Assembly (NCBI RefSeq): GCF_900105965.1
Contig: NZ_FNTV01000002.1
Span: 310,001 to 374,000, forward strand
Origin: Arthrobacter alpinus
GTDB lineage: Bacteria > Actinomycetota > Actinomycetes > Actinomycetales > Micrococcaceae
Length of the DNA: 64,000 bases
Direction of reading: 5' to 3'
Shown here in pieces: positions 18,522-26,831 of the stretch (position 1 is its first letter; each line of letters starts with the position of its first letter). Below the pieces are notes generated by a model. It was not told where the DNA came from, did not search any database, and was given only the letters and a program-made list of their open reading frames with translations. The position numbers and the translations under genes were made by a program.

Positions 18522-19088
18522 ATGCTCAGGCTTCGGAACCAAACTGCAGCAATACCCATGATCACGCGCCGAAGAGGACAAAAGCCCGTGGGAAATAATT
18601 CTCACACAGGCGTGGCCCGAACAGCACCGGAACAACGTACGATCCAGCTGGATGCACAATGTCCGCTGGCGAGTTTTACACAGGCCGACGGTGTCGAAGT
18701 ACCAGGGATCAGCTTGGTGTACTTGGTGGATCAAGTATCCGCCGGCACTAGGGAGCATTTGAGGTTTACGGCGTGGATACTCAATGGCACCCCGGAGACT
18801 TTAACGGGCGTCGAACTGCAGCTGAGATCGTTCACGAATGACGCACTGGACCAACTGACCTACTTGACGCAACCAGAACCCCAGGAACTCAAGGGGCGAA
18901 CGCTGGGCCCCCGGCAATCGTTGCGGTTTCCCTTCAGCTACATAACGAGCCCTAAGGACCTTGAAGGTGACGGACTGCTGATCAGCGCCTTGCAGGCGGA
19001 ACTTAATTTTCCTGCCACAGGAAGGCTGTACAGCGAATGTGACGCGGTCGTGAACGCCCGTTGCAGGAAAGTAATGCCGCCACGATGA
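18522..19088 (+). CDS. cassette protein A (copy 1), Ig-like fold, unknown function
   Basis: A 188-residue protein of unknown family, clearly paralogous to the 185-residue product at 26274-26831. Shared blocks include GISLVxxxxQ, LxFTAWILN, SFTN, RTLGPRQ, SYxx, GLLISALxA and SECDA. The central pattern (FTAWILNGTPETLTGVEL, then an alternating strand with TLGPRQSLRF) resembles CARDB/DUF11-type Ig-like modules. There is no signal peptide or membrane segment. AAAGGGG precedes the start. It overlaps gene B by four bases (ATGA). First main gene of the operon A-B-C-D. The function is unknown; association with the pilus operon in the other copy suggests a role in surface structures. Confidence 0.75.
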   Translation: MLRLRNQTAAIPMITRRRGQKPVGNNSHTGVARTAPEQRTIQLDAQCPLASFTQADGVEVPGISLVYLVDQVSAGTREHLRFTAWILNGTPETLTGVELQLRSFTNDALDQLTYLTQPEPQELKGRTLGPRQSLRFPFSYITSPKDLEGDGLLISALQAELNFPATGRLYSECDAVVNARCRKVMPPR

Positions 19089-19378
19089 ACCACGATGACA
19101 CTTCTCGGGATACGAATGCGGCCACAACAGCAGGATGGACATCCTCAGAGTCTTGTTTGGGAAACGCTCCCCCAATGAAAGATTCCGTGCTACTAACCAT
19201 AAAACTCTCCCGCAGCATGGCTGAGGAGTTGCAAGCCGCGTTTCGGGTGGCCGGGAACATGGAAGGGTATGGCTCCATCAACGACCTCCTTGTTGAAGCA
19301 ACCCGTCAAGAAATGCGGCGCCTTCAACGCGGTTACAACAATGGCCACCCGTGGAAGACGTCCCCGAGTGGTCTCTAG
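19085..19378 (+). CDS. cassette protein B (copy 1), ribbon-helix-helix-like
   Basis: A 97-residue protein. A variable polar N-terminus of about 30 residues is followed by SVLLTIKLSRSMAEELQAAF, then GYGSINDLLVEATRQEMRRL. The strand-helix-helix pattern suggests a ribbon-helix-helix DNA-binding fold, although the loop is longer than in classical Arc/CopG proteins. Paralogous to the product at 25952-26218 (shared AxRVAGxxEGY..NDLxVEAxxQExRRLQ pattern). The start at 19085 overlaps the stop of gene A. A likely regulator of the cassette or of the pilus operon, by inference only. Confidence 0.65.
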   Translation: MNHDDTSRDTNAATTAGWTSSESCLGNAPPMKDSVLLTIKLSRSMAEELQAAFRVAGNMEGYGSINDLLVEATRQEMRRLQRGYNNGHPWKTSPSGL

Positions 19379-19454
19379 CACTAGCCACCTATTCCCACCA
19401 CACATTGAGCACCCGAACGAGCCCTCTGTGTCTAATCGACGGGTCGATGCATTC

Positions 19455-19676
19455 ATGAGAAAAGAAATACGGATTCCCTACAGCAACGATCATTTCGTCG
19501 TCGAATCAGAACGAGTCCCCGCGTTGTTAGAGCTGCCCATCGTGAGAATCTCACTCCGAAACCAAAGGATCGCACTGACACCACAAGCCGCACAAGAACT
19601 TGGCGCAGCTCTCCTGGAAGGGGTCCGTTGTTGCACCGAAACCACGCAGAATGCTCGGATCCACGCCCCTAGTTGA
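19455..19676 (+). CDS. cassette protein C (copy 1), small unknown protein
   Basis: A 73-residue protein starting MRKEIRIPYSNDHFVVESE. It is strongly similar to the 61-residue product at 25707-25892 over the first 55 residues: (K)EIR(I/L)PYS(N/E)D(H/N)F, E(R/M)(V/I)PAL, L(P/L)IVRIS, RIALTP, AL(L)(E/D). The alternating pattern suggests a small beta-rich domain followed by one helix (QAAQELGAALLEG). No signal peptide or membrane segment. Third gene of the A-B-C-D order, 76 bases after B. Family not recognised. Confidence 0.65.
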   Translation: MRKEIRIPYSNDHFVVESERVPALLELPIVRISLRNQRIALTPQAAQELGAALLEGVRCCTETTQNARIHAPS

Positions 19677-19747
19677 GCCCGCGACGAGAACACCTGTCAT
19701 CCCGCTCAAACTGTCATGAGCACCCAACCCTTATCAGGAATCACCCT

Positions 19748-20095
19748 ATGACGATCATCCTGCCGCCGGCAAACACCTCGAATCTGTCCGAACTTCTATC
19801 CAAACGAGGGTGGCACCGCAACACCGAAATCACCACCCTTGACTGCACAGTGTGGGACTTTGAGCCAAGCCTGCCAGAACAATTCGCGGACGATCAGGAC
19901 GTCTCACCGACATGCCTGTTCATCTATGACGTGGATGAACTCGGGTTTTGTGGCGTTGAGCCCGCTACACGGACCACAGAGTGGAATCCCCTCTCCATGA
20001 CATTCGATCGGCTGGAGGACTTCCTCCCGTGGCTGCCGGCCATCGAACATTGGCGCGCAACCGAACCCTGCGAACCCCCTTCACATCACATCTGA
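19748..20095 (+). CDS. cassette protein D (copy 1), unknown function
   Basis: A 115-residue acidic protein with a ribosome site AGGAA before its ATG. It starts with TIILPPANTSNLSELLSKRG, then CTVWDFEPSL, CLFIYDVDELGFCGVEPA and LEDFLPWLPAIEHWRA. The last two blocks are recognisable in the two-frame remnant at 25262-25667, so D belongs to the duplicated cassette. There is no signal peptide or known motif. The Trp-rich, acidic character suggests a small cytoplasmic protein-protein interaction domain; this is inference. Confidence 0.6.
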   Translation: MTIILPPANTSNLSELLSKRGWHRNTEITTLDCTVWDFEPSLPEQFADDQDVSPTCLFIYDVDELGFCGVEPATRTTEWNPLSMTFDRLEDFLPWLPAIEHWRATEPCEPPSHHI

Positions 20096-20340
20096 AACTT
20101 TTCTGAGAACTATAGATTCAAAGTCTTTTGTGTCCCTGCCCTGCGGATAGCAGGGGGTAACAAACCGTTTGCTCCGAACTATGCCACTCACATTCATGGA
20201 AATCATCATCTGCTGCCGACAGTGAGTCATTTCCTGCCGCGTCATCGCCTGAAATTAGGAAGCCCCGATCCGCACCAGCCGCCGGATGTTTCTGACCATT
20301 CGACCGAATTTACCGTTCATCAGCTAATAGGAGGACCACC

Positions 20341-20670
20341 ATGCGTGAGGAACCTGAGGCCGAGCCCCGGACCACAAGTGACTTCGACAATCAAGACCCA
20401 GATGAAATGCTCAAGGAACTGCACGAATACCAGCTACTAGGAAAGTGCTTCGAAACACTCAACTACTACGAGATGATGGGACGCGGATGGCTTATTGAAC
20501 ACCCACTCACACTCGTCGAAGGCCACTCAGAAAAACTGCGCCGTGCCCAACGTGAGCTAGATGCCTCAGTTGCCCTGGCCCGGAGCCAAGGCACTGCTTG
20601 GACGGACATCGCACAGGCCCTCGGCGTGAACGTTGAGGAAGCCCGTAACCGCTTCACAGCAACTGACTAG
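20341..20670 (+). CDS. small helix-turn-helix protein
   Basis: A 109-residue protein with a strong ribosome site (GGAGGA, six bases). The acidic N-terminus is followed by a mostly helical middle (KELHEYQLLGKCFETLNYYEM). The C-terminal segment LARSQGTAWTDIAQALGVNVEEARNRF matches the sigma4-like helix-turn-helix common in small actinobacterial proteins. It lies 245 bases after cassette gene D on the same strand and could belong to that transcript. Probably a DNA-binding accessory regulator; target unknown. Confidence 0.65.
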   Translation: MREEPEAEPRTTSDFDNQDPDEMLKELHEYQLLGKCFETLNYYEMMGRGWLIEHPLTLVEGHSEKLRRAQRELDASVALARSQGTAWTDIAQALGVNVEEARNRFTATD

Positions 20671-21118
20671 TCCACATACCTATCTGTGCGAGTTAGCGGT
20701 GCCGAAACCACTGTGGTCAAACCGGCACTGGTCCTGCCCCGAATCTTTGATCCTGCGATGATTCATTGATTCATTTGCCGGTGTGTAGTTTTGCGTCATA
20801 GAACGTGTTCCAAGATCTCTATAGAAGTGTGGGGTGTTGTTGCCGTCAAGGGCCTGTCGGCACTGACAAGGTGCGACAGCACCTCACACTTCCGGCCCTG
20901 CTGGCATCCCCGCCGTGGTAGGGCTGGATTTAGATTGGACAAGGAAACTTGAGACCGTTTCCGACACCAATCGAAAGAAGGCTAGGTCGATGCCCGCCCC
21001 CGATGCAACAACGACCTAGCCTTCACCCTCCTTGCGGGCACCTTCCTCGTATTACGACGGAGGCAGTCCAAGCCGAACACCACTGATAGACCTCTGACCA
21101 CGATTGAAGGCCACCACC
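20671..21118. other. intergenic stretch with a terminator hairpin
   Basis: About 450 bases without a gene. It contains a 13-base perfect inverted repeat (GAAGGCTAGGTCG at 20977-20989 and its complement at 21012-21024) that could terminate the A-B-C-D transcript. The rest shows nothing recognisable. Confidence 0.5.
20977..21024 (+). terminator. hairpin after the copy-1 cassette operon
   Basis: A 13-base perfect stem around a 22-base loop, downstream of the helix-turn-helix gene and upstream of the next small gene. The T run is weak, so it may be an attenuator or another RNA structure. Confidence 0.5.
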
Positions 21119-21391
21119 ATGACATTTGAGCCAACCGAAGAAATCGTAGAGATCGGTGCCCGCTTCCTGGCCGGCCTCACCAACGATCAACCATGGCCAT
21201 CCCCTTTACAGCTCAGTGACACGCTCGCACAGACCCCCGACACTCGCTTCCATACAGCCATGACGGCGGAATCAACAGCTTTTCTACTTGCTGTCGGTCC
21301 CCTAATCTACGCCGCTGCCCTCAACCGGGCTGCGGACATCATCAATGGAAAATGGACGATTCCTACGCTTAAAACCGACCCCAACAGCTAG
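21119..21391 (+). CDS. hypothetical 90-residue protein
   Basis: A small acidic, largely helical protein starting MTFEPTEEIVEIGARFLAGL, with a hydrophobic stretch STAFLLAVGPLIYAAALNRAADIINGKW near the C-terminus. No family recognised. AAGG lies ten bases before the ATG. It follows the terminator-like hairpin of the cassette operon and has the same orientation. Confidence 0.4.
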   Translation: MTFEPTEEIVEIGARFLAGLTNDQPWPSPLQLSDTLAQTPDTRFHTAMTAESTAFLLAVGPLIYAAALNRAADIINGKWTIPTLKTDPNS

Positions 21392-21731
21392 ACGCCGACA
21401 TTCACTGAACCCCGGTGCCTACAACAACCCCGCACCCGCAAGCTTCACTGGAACGTGTCGGGCCAAGGTGTAGTTGGTAACTTGGTCAGATCCAACAGGG
21501 TGGGGGAACACGGTTTTTACTGATGCAGTGCCTGAGCGAACACTCACAGTGAGGCCACATAGTCCTCAGGGCAAGGACGGTAACGATCGCCACGACCGGC
21601 GCCCTCAAACTCGTCGGATGGTGAGCATCGGCCAGTTTTCCCTATCAATTACCGTCCCGGCCTCTCCAACAAGGGCATGGTGTGCACGCAGGCGCCAACG
21701 AACAACGAAACCACCGCCCTAGCCGTCTTTG

Positions 21732-21905
21732 ATGACCCATACAGAAACCCAATTCGCGGCATCGAAGAAAGTCGAATACGAACCCTACCAATGCTCACAA
21801 GGAATAACTACCCTCCTACCGGATGGTCTTAAAGATCACCCACAGCCAAGCAGCGTTCACTTTTCAGTGACCGATCGTTGCGCACGGCAGTTTCCCTTCT
21901 TCTGA
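21732..21905 (+). CDS. possible 57-residue small ORF
   Basis: A short frame starting MTHTETQFAASKKVEYEPYQ in a stretch of about 850 bases (21392-22246) that otherwise holds no gene. There is no clear ribosome site and no family. Included only because it is the best candidate in the gap. Confidence 0.2.
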   Translation: MTHTETQFAASKKVEYEPYQCSQGITTLLPDGLKDHPQPSSVHFSVTDRCARQFPFF

Positions 21906-22246
21906 TGAACCAAGGGCTTCACCAATGACTTTATGAGATTCGATTGTGATGCCAGTTCAAGGAAGAACGTGGAGGTGCGGAGTGGCTTTCTACATCCACA
22001 AGGGCTTGAAAAAGGCGGTTTACCTTTCATGTTATCTAGTGGAGGACGAGCGTCAGTGCCCGTTTACCGGACTTCGGGCTCGTCAGAGAACCTCACCAGC
22101 TACCCAAGCGTTCTTTCCCAAAAAAACTAGATCAGGGAGATCCTTGGGTAGCCGGGCCAATAACACTCGAGTCCTTTGACTTCACTGTCACCAGCTCAGG
22201 GAGTTCATCGGAGACAGTGCCTGAATTCTCGGGCGAATCTATTGGA

Positions 22247-22879
22247 TCAAAATACTTGCGCGTTACCGAAAGCCAAGTAGCCTTGCTCAGAGTGTTCGCA
22301 TTCGCCTTCCGTCTTCGAGACAATGAACTTCAACGACTGTCCCCCTGTTAGAACAACTTGAAGAGGGGACCCTCCGTCGCTGTCGATCTGCAGCCTGGTG
22401 ATGAGTTCATCATCGAGATAGACATCGACAATCGCTTTGATCCCAGCAGGCGTACCCAAACGCAAACCCACCTGTGACTTGAAGACTTTGAACTTGCCTT
22501 CTAGCTTGAAGCTGCTCTGATCCGGTGTTCCCTCGCAGCCCATGTATTGAGACGTCGAATGGTCGTAGTTAGTATTCGACGCATCACCAGCCAGAACCAC
22601 GCTGGTAGTGTCGACGGGTCGTGTTGATTCGTGGCTAAGTGCATACAACCATTGGCCACCCTCAGGCAATGATTTCAATTGCGTGGCGGTTTCCTCTGGC
22701 ATAGCGGACTGCACGGGCACGAGCGTGCGCGCAGAAGCAGAAGCGGTCGACGCCGTCGGGCTGGAGGAAATTGTTGCCGGGCCTGCCGTGCTTCCGCCTG
22801 TGGCACAGGCTGACAGCCCCATGCCGACAACCATGAAAATTGACAGCGCTGCTGTAACACGGACGCGATTGGTCTCCAT
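22247..22879 (-). CDS. lipoprotein with NPCBM-like beta-sandwich domain
   Basis: A 210-residue exported lipoprotein. The signal peptide ends in lipobox LSAC at about residue 25, then a Ser/Thr/Ala-rich linker of about 40 residues. The C-terminal domain from about residue 95 (SFKLEGKFKVFKSQVGLRL, then VDVYLDDELITRLQIDS, QSLKFIVSK, YLAFGNAQVF) has the NPCBM (novel putative carbohydrate-binding module) pattern. GAAGGAG precedes the start. It sits beside the LAMTG-anchored adhesin on the same strand. Probably a surface lipoprotein that binds glycan or cell-wall material. Confidence 0.75.
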   Translation of the reverse strand: METNRVRVTAALSIFMVVGMGLSACATGGSTAGPATISSSPTASTASASARTLVPVQSAMPEETATQLKSLPEGGQWLYALSHESTRPVDTTSVVLAGDASNTNYDHSTSQYMGCEGTPDQSSFKLEGKFKVFKSQVGLRLGTPAGIKAIVDVYLDDELITRLQIDSDGGSPLQVVLTGGQSLKFIVSKTEGECEHSEQGYLAFGNAQVF

Positions 22880-23237
22880 GTGCTTTTCTCCTTCGTTGAA
22901 TTACGGGACGTATGGCGGGTCTAACCGGGCGTGCCTCCGACATTGATCGCGCCCGAGAACGAAAGCCAAGAAGATCATCAGGCTGGGCCACACTAAAACT
23001 GCTATTTCACGACGATAAAGTCCAATCGGATAGGCATTCTCAAAGCCGCGAGATCGGCCGTCAACTCCGACAGTGCCGGCTAGAATCGACCATCAGCTGG
23101 GTCCTGCCATTCCGAAAGGGGCCGACCATAAGGGGTCTTTGAACTGAACCTTTCGATCATCTAATCGACAGGGCTAACTAAGAGTGCCCCCAGCAGCCAA
23201 AGTTGGCCGGTGGGGACACTCCCATTTTCTTAGTACG
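22880..23237. other. intergenic stretch with a terminator-like hairpin
   Basis: About 360 bases between the adhesin stop and the lipoprotein start. An imperfect hairpin (GAGTGCCCCCA...TGGGGACACTC, about 23183-23226) follows the adhesin gene and has T-rich flanks on the leftward transcript; it probably terminates it. No gene was seen. Confidence 0.5.
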
Positions 23238-24872
23238 TTAGTGCGATCGCTTCGATTTGCGACCGATGAGCATTACAGATGCCAAACCCATAATCAAGAG
23301 AGCACCCGCCCCGGAAACAAGCACTCCGAGATTCAACCCAGTCATGGCAAGACCATTTTCCGAAGGAGCGGACGATTCCCTAGCGTTGGTCGGTGCAGCA
23401 ACTACCCCGGTTTCCCCGCTCGGAATCACGGTGGGCTCGACACTCGGAGTCACAGACGGGCTCGGGCTCACGGTCGGCTCCACACTCGGAGTCACAGACG
23501 GGCTCGGAGTCACAGTCGGCTCCACAGTGGGCGTGATGACCGTTGTGGCGGTGTTAGTCAAAACTAGATCGACTCCGGCAGTAGTCCCGGGGGTCACCTC
23601 ATAGGTCCCATTCGATCCTGGGCTTACCCCTTCACCTGATAGCACCCAAGCGCCCCATTCGACGCCGGCAAGCTGCGGCAGATCGATCTCTTCAATGACA
23701 AAGGTGGAGCCCAGCGGAAAGCGTTCGCTCTTCGTGGACTGGCCGACGTGAACGAGCATGGTCCTTGGTTCTTCCAAAGAACCTTTGGCGGCGTATCGGA
23801 CAGTAAAAGTCTCATCGCGTGCCGCCTCTGTTGCGTCACCGGTGAGGGCCTTGGTGATGGAAAAACGGGTATATTCTTTCCCACTACCTGTACCACCACC
23901 CTCGGCCTTAACGACGTAGGTGGAGGATGTCTCAGTAGTGCCTACCTGGGCGCGATTGCCGAATACGTCACCGTCCAGGACAACGCCCTCAGCTTCGGTG
24001 GTGTAGATCAGGCGGTAGCTATAATCCGTATTGGTCAGGTCGTGAGCGGTGAATTCAAAGGACTTCATGTCTGCGGCCCACTCAACCGTGTACTCGGAAG
24101 GATCAATTGTGACCCAGTCGCCCACGAGTTGACCGTCGGCTACGGGGCGGCCCATCAATGAAATCTCTTGGGTGTAGTGATGATTCTCCGCGGCCGCGTC
24201 GAGCTGATCAGATACTGTGAAGGCTTGGTTCTGTATGTAGCTATCGGGAATCCCGATGGTCCATATGAACTCTCCCGGGATGCCCGTGGCGCCACTGAAC
24301 TTGTAGGGATTTTCAGGTGCTGTCATATCCTCGGGAGTAATTCCCCCGGTTCCGGGGAGATCAACGGCAATGATTGCGCCGCTGACATCGAACTCAACAG
24401 ATTCCTGGGTTGTGGATTCGCTGGCTTGGGCGGTCATCCAGAATGAACCACCGATGTCGACTTGCCCGTCGATGGCATCGGTCAGGGTACAGACAACTTC
24501 CGGGCCGGATCCCTGGCTCACTACGCACGTCGCGAGCACTTTATTGGTTACCGGGTCGAGGATGTCGAAGTCTCCGGTACCGTATCGGCTGAATTCACTC
24601 GGGAGAGTCATGCCAAAGGTATCTCCAGACGTAGACCCGTTGGGAACAGACCAATCTGCGGTAATTTTGATAAAACTCCACTGATTCAAGGGGCCGCTGC
24701 TACCGTCTTCATGTTCCAATTGAATGTTGGAAATGGCATTCGGGTAAGTCACGGTGGGGGCCGCCTGAGCCATCTCAGTGGGACCCAGCATGCTCCCCAT
24801 AGCCAGCACCATGGCCAAGATCAGGGCCACCGGATACCCCCAAGCAGACTTAAGCATTCTAGTAGATTTCAT
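23238..24872 (-). CDS. cell-wall anchored adhesin with LAMTG sorting signal
   Basis: A 544-residue exported surface protein. The signal peptide runs to about residue 38 (AQAAPT). The N-terminal half resembles the Ig-like adhesive domains of MSCRAMM proteins (ITADWSVPNG, FSRYGTGDFDILDP, the latch-region YSYRLIYTTE). A DUF5979-like domain (RFSITKALTGDA, FTVRYAAKG, FVIEEIDLPQL) follows at about 345-445. Then comes a repetitive PSVEPTV/TPSPSV wall-spanning stalk, and finally LAMTG at 508 with a hydrophobic helix and RKSKR tail. LAxTG motifs are typical of class E sortases, whereas the sortase in this window is class C. The start at 24872 was chosen by the signal peptide; the upstream frame lacks support. 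Confidence 0.85.
   Translation of the reverse strand: MKSTRMLKSAWGYPVALILAMVLAMGSMLGPTEMAQAAPTVTYPNAISNIQLEHEDGSSGPLNQWSFIKITADWSVPNGSTSGDTFGMTLPSEFSRYGTGDFDILDPVTNKVLATCVVSQGSGPEVVCTLTDAIDGQVDIGGSFWMTAQASESTTQESVEFDVSGAIIAVDLPGTGGITPEDMTAPENPYKFSGATGIPGEFIWTIGIPDSYIQNQAFTVSDQLDAAAENHHYTQEISLMGRPVADGQLVGDWVTIDPSEYTVEWAADMKSFEFTAHDLTNTDYSYRLIYTTEAEGVVLDGDVFGNRAQVGTTETSSTYVVKAEGGGTGSGKEYTRFSITKALTGDATEAARDETFTVRYAAKGSLEEPRTMLVHVGQSTKSERFPLGSTFVIEEIDLPQLAGVEWGAWVLSGEGVSPGSNGTYEVTPGTTAGVDLVLTNTATTVITPTVEPTVTPSPSVTPSVEPTVSPSPSVTPSVEPTVIPSGETGVVAAPTNARESSAPSENGLAMTGLNLGVLVSGAGALLIMGLASVMLIGRKSKRSH
23430..23535 (-). repeat. tandem repeat coding the Pro/Ser/Thr stalk
   Basis: A 42-base unit, coding roughly TPSPSVTPSVEPTV, occurs about two and a half times within the adhesin gene. 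It forms the wall-spanning linker just upstream of the LAMTG signal. Length variation between strains is expected for such repeats. Confidence 0.7.
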
Positions 24873-25261
24873 AATTCTTCCTCGATATAGGCGAGCAGGG
24901 TGGGTAGCAAGTTGCTTAGGAGCCCATGGACTTCCAAGGTTCGGTGGCGGTTGGAACCAGCTCACGCCTCGTCATTCGCTACGTAGCGTGAGCTGTGGTG
25001 GGGGATGCCAACCTTCTCCTCAGGTCCATGTGTCAACCGGAGAGGAAAGGGAACATCCCCCACGTATAGAGAGTGCTGCATGGACAAATCATGACGCGCG
25101 AAGGGCAATCAGAATCTTGGACTGGTCCTTTTGCTTCACTGATCGGTAATGGCCTATGCCTGAGCGGGTTGAGTATGCCGGATTGATGCGACAATCAGCT
25201 CGAATTCCTTCAGGGTCAAAAGTTCTACATCACGGCTAAGGCGCAGGTCACCGAATGAGGG
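24873..25261. promoter_or_regulatory. upstream region of the adhesin gene with two inverted repeats
   Basis: About 390 bases between cassette D' and the adhesin. It contains AGCTCACGC/GCGTGAGCT (24959-24967/24986-24994) and GTGGGGGATG/CATCCCCCAC (24998-25007/25054-25063). A TTGACA on the minus strand (25036-25031) is a possible -35 box, but no good -10 follows at the right spacing. The repeats may be operators or a leader RNA structure. Confidence 0.35.
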
Positions 25262-25667
25262 TTAATGGTGGGGATGAGAAGGGAAGTTGCCTAGTGGATA
25301 AATCAACTCATCGGAGGTAATCTCGCCGATTGCTCCAATCCGGGAAAGTTCTGCCAGGGCGGCTTGGGTGACCCTAACAGGGGCGCGCCGGTGTTCGATC
25401 TGAGGTAAATAGGCGATCAAATCAGCGGCCTCCCGGAAAAGGCCTGGCGTACGCATTTCGAAGCGTTGACCAGCTGGCCCGTTCGACCGTGTCAAAGCTC
25501 GGTTTTTCTGGGGTGTGGATGGAAACCCATTCGGAAGTCCCTGGGGGCTCAGGGGATTTGCTGCCCGTCATGCTGAGGGCAAAGTCCCAGGCAAGGCATT
25601 CTGTCGGACTGAGTATCGCTTTTAGCTGTCCTCCTCTCGTCGGGGGCAGGGTTAGCCGGTGTGGCAT
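25262..25667 (-). pseudogene. cassette gene D (copy 2), split by a frameshift
   Basis: Two overlapping frames together correspond to protein D of copy 1. The first (from 25667) has LTLPP, CLAWDFALSM and WVSIHTPEKPSFDTVERAS, matching LPP, CTVWDFEPSL and CLFIYDVDELGFCGVEPAT. The second (from about 25495) has LFREAADLIAYLPQIEHRRA, matching FDRLEDFLPWLPAIEHWRA. The shift lies between about 25440 and 25495. The second frame continues about 30 residues beyond copy 1. Either a broken gene or a sequencing error. Confidence 0.6.
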
Positions 25668-25706
25668 GGGGTGAGAGGGTTGTCTCAGGACTCTTCTTCG
25701 TAAATC

Positions 25707-25892
25707 TCATGGTCGTTGAAGACTCGCGTCGAGGAGTGCGTGTCCAAGGTCTTTCGCCTCTTTGGGAGTCAATGCAATTCGGATTTCTCCAACAGAGATT
25801 CTTACGATGAGTAGGTCACGGAGGGCCGGAATCATTTCGGTTTCGACAGTGAAGTTATCCTCGCTGTAGGGAAGCCTGATTTCCGTTTTCAT
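25707..25892 (-). CDS. cassette protein C (copy 2)
   Basis: A 61-residue protein, MKTEIRLPYSEDNFTVETE at the start, paralogous to the 73-residue protein at 19455-19676. The shared core covers EIR..PYS.D.F, PAL, IVRIS and RIALTP, and the copy-1 C-terminal tail is missing. AAAGGTGATCA precedes the start. It lies 59 bases after B' in the pilus operon. Function unknown. Confidence 0.65.
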   Translation of the reverse strand: MKTEIRLPYSEDNFTVETEMIPALRDLLIVRISVGEIRIALTPKEAKDLGHALLDASLQRP

Positions 25893-25951
25893 TGATCACC
25901 TTTCAGAAGCAAGCTGCGCCAATGACGGCACATTGGGGCAGCTTTGGACAT

Positions 25952-26218
25952 TTACGAGGAGCACTCTTGAGTGCATGCTGGATTCACATCTGCCTGCTCG
26001 GGCCAATTGGCATTGGAGTTGTAGCTGTGCTGCAAACGTCGAACCTCCTGGTGAATCGCTTCGACGAATAGATCATTGGCGCGTAGGTAGCCTTCTGATT
26101 TGCCTGCCACCGCTAGAGCGGAGTGCAGTTGATGCACTAGCCATTCTGGGAGAAGCAATTTCATGGACACAAGCACTTGCTCCAGGACAGGATCATCTAC
26201 GAAACTAGGTAGCGACAT
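25952..26218 (-). CDS. cassette protein B (copy 2), ribbon-helix-helix-like
   Basis: An 88-residue protein. VSMKLLLPEWLVHQLHSALA is followed by GYLRANDLFVEAIHQEVRRL, aligned without gaps to the same region of the protein at 19085-19378. The strand-helix-helix pattern suggests DNA binding, but this copy is less basic. AGGAAA precedes the ATG at 26218; an ATG at 26233 is also in frame. It lies 55 bases after A' in the leftward pilus operon. Possible repressor or co-regulator of pilus expression. Confidence 0.65.
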   Translation of the reverse strand: MSLPSFVDDPVLEQVLVSMKLLLPEWLVHQLHSALAVAGKSEGYLRANDLFVEAIHQEVRRLQHSYNSNANWPEQADVNPACTQECSS

Positions 26219-26273
26219 TGCTTTTCCTCTCATTGCGCCGGGCAGGTTGTGTCTGGACGGACTGATGGTTCAG

Positions 26274-26831
26274 TTATGGCAGCGACAGGACGCTGGGAAC
26301 AGCGACGGAAATCAAGGCATCGCATTCACTGAATACCCGTCCTCTGCCTGGCATCACGAGATCGGCTCGGAGAGCGCTGATGAGTAGTCCCGGCTCTTCG
26401 AGGTCCCGCTCGGTCACCACGTAGCTGAAGCAATACTTCAGCGCCTGCCTGGGCCCAAGGGTTCTCCTGACGAATTCGACAGTCTGGGGTTCAGTCCTAT
26501 AATTTAGCTGCTCTCCAAGCTCGTTGGTGAACGAGCAGAGGTGTAATGAAACATCCGTGAGCACTAGATTCGTGGCGTTCAAGATCCATGCAGTGAATGT
26601 AAGGAGATCACCCACCTTCGCCGAGTCCTGCGCTGCCATGTGGACTAAGCTGATGCCGGCTTCCTCTGTGCCGCCGTCGTCAGGAAAGAACCCTGCCAGG
26701 GGATACTGTGCCGGGGCCCGATTCGTGCCAAGGACGACATATGCGCTGGTTTCCTGGGGTACGGCAGGGGCTCGTCTCTGCATTTCGGTCGTATCGATAA
26801 CCGATTCACCGCTCATCGTTACGTTATTCAT
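26274..26831 (-). CDS. cassette protein A (copy 2), Ig-like fold, unknown function
   Basis: A 185-residue protein paralogous to the one at 18522-19088, with an Ig-like core (LLTFTAWILNATNLVLTDVS, RRTLGPRQALKYCFSYVV, GLLISALRADL). There is no signal peptide and no membrane helix, so it is probably cytoplasmic or exported by an unknown route. Its start overlaps the sortase gene by 8 bases, which places it in the pilus operon directly after srtC. The N-terminal 45 residues are not conserved between copies. Confidence 0.75.
   Translation of the reverse strand: MNNVTMSGESVIDTTEMQRRAPAVPQETSAYVVLGTNRAPAQYPLAGFFPDDGGTEEAGISLVHMAAQDSAKVGDLLTFTAWILNATNLVLTDVSLHLCSFTNELGEQLNYRTEPQTVEFVRRTLGPRQALKYCFSYVVTERDLEEPGLLISALRADLVMPGRGRVFSECDALISVAVPSVLSLP

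Noticed and set aside
21474..21722. 82-residue frame upstream of the lipoprotein region
   Set aside because: Arg/Pro/Thr-rich translation without ribosome site or family; looks like non-coding sequence.
23748..24161. Frames on the plus strand opposite the adhesin
   Set aside because: Antisense to a signal-peptide-bearing, sorting-signal-bearing protein; no independent evidence.
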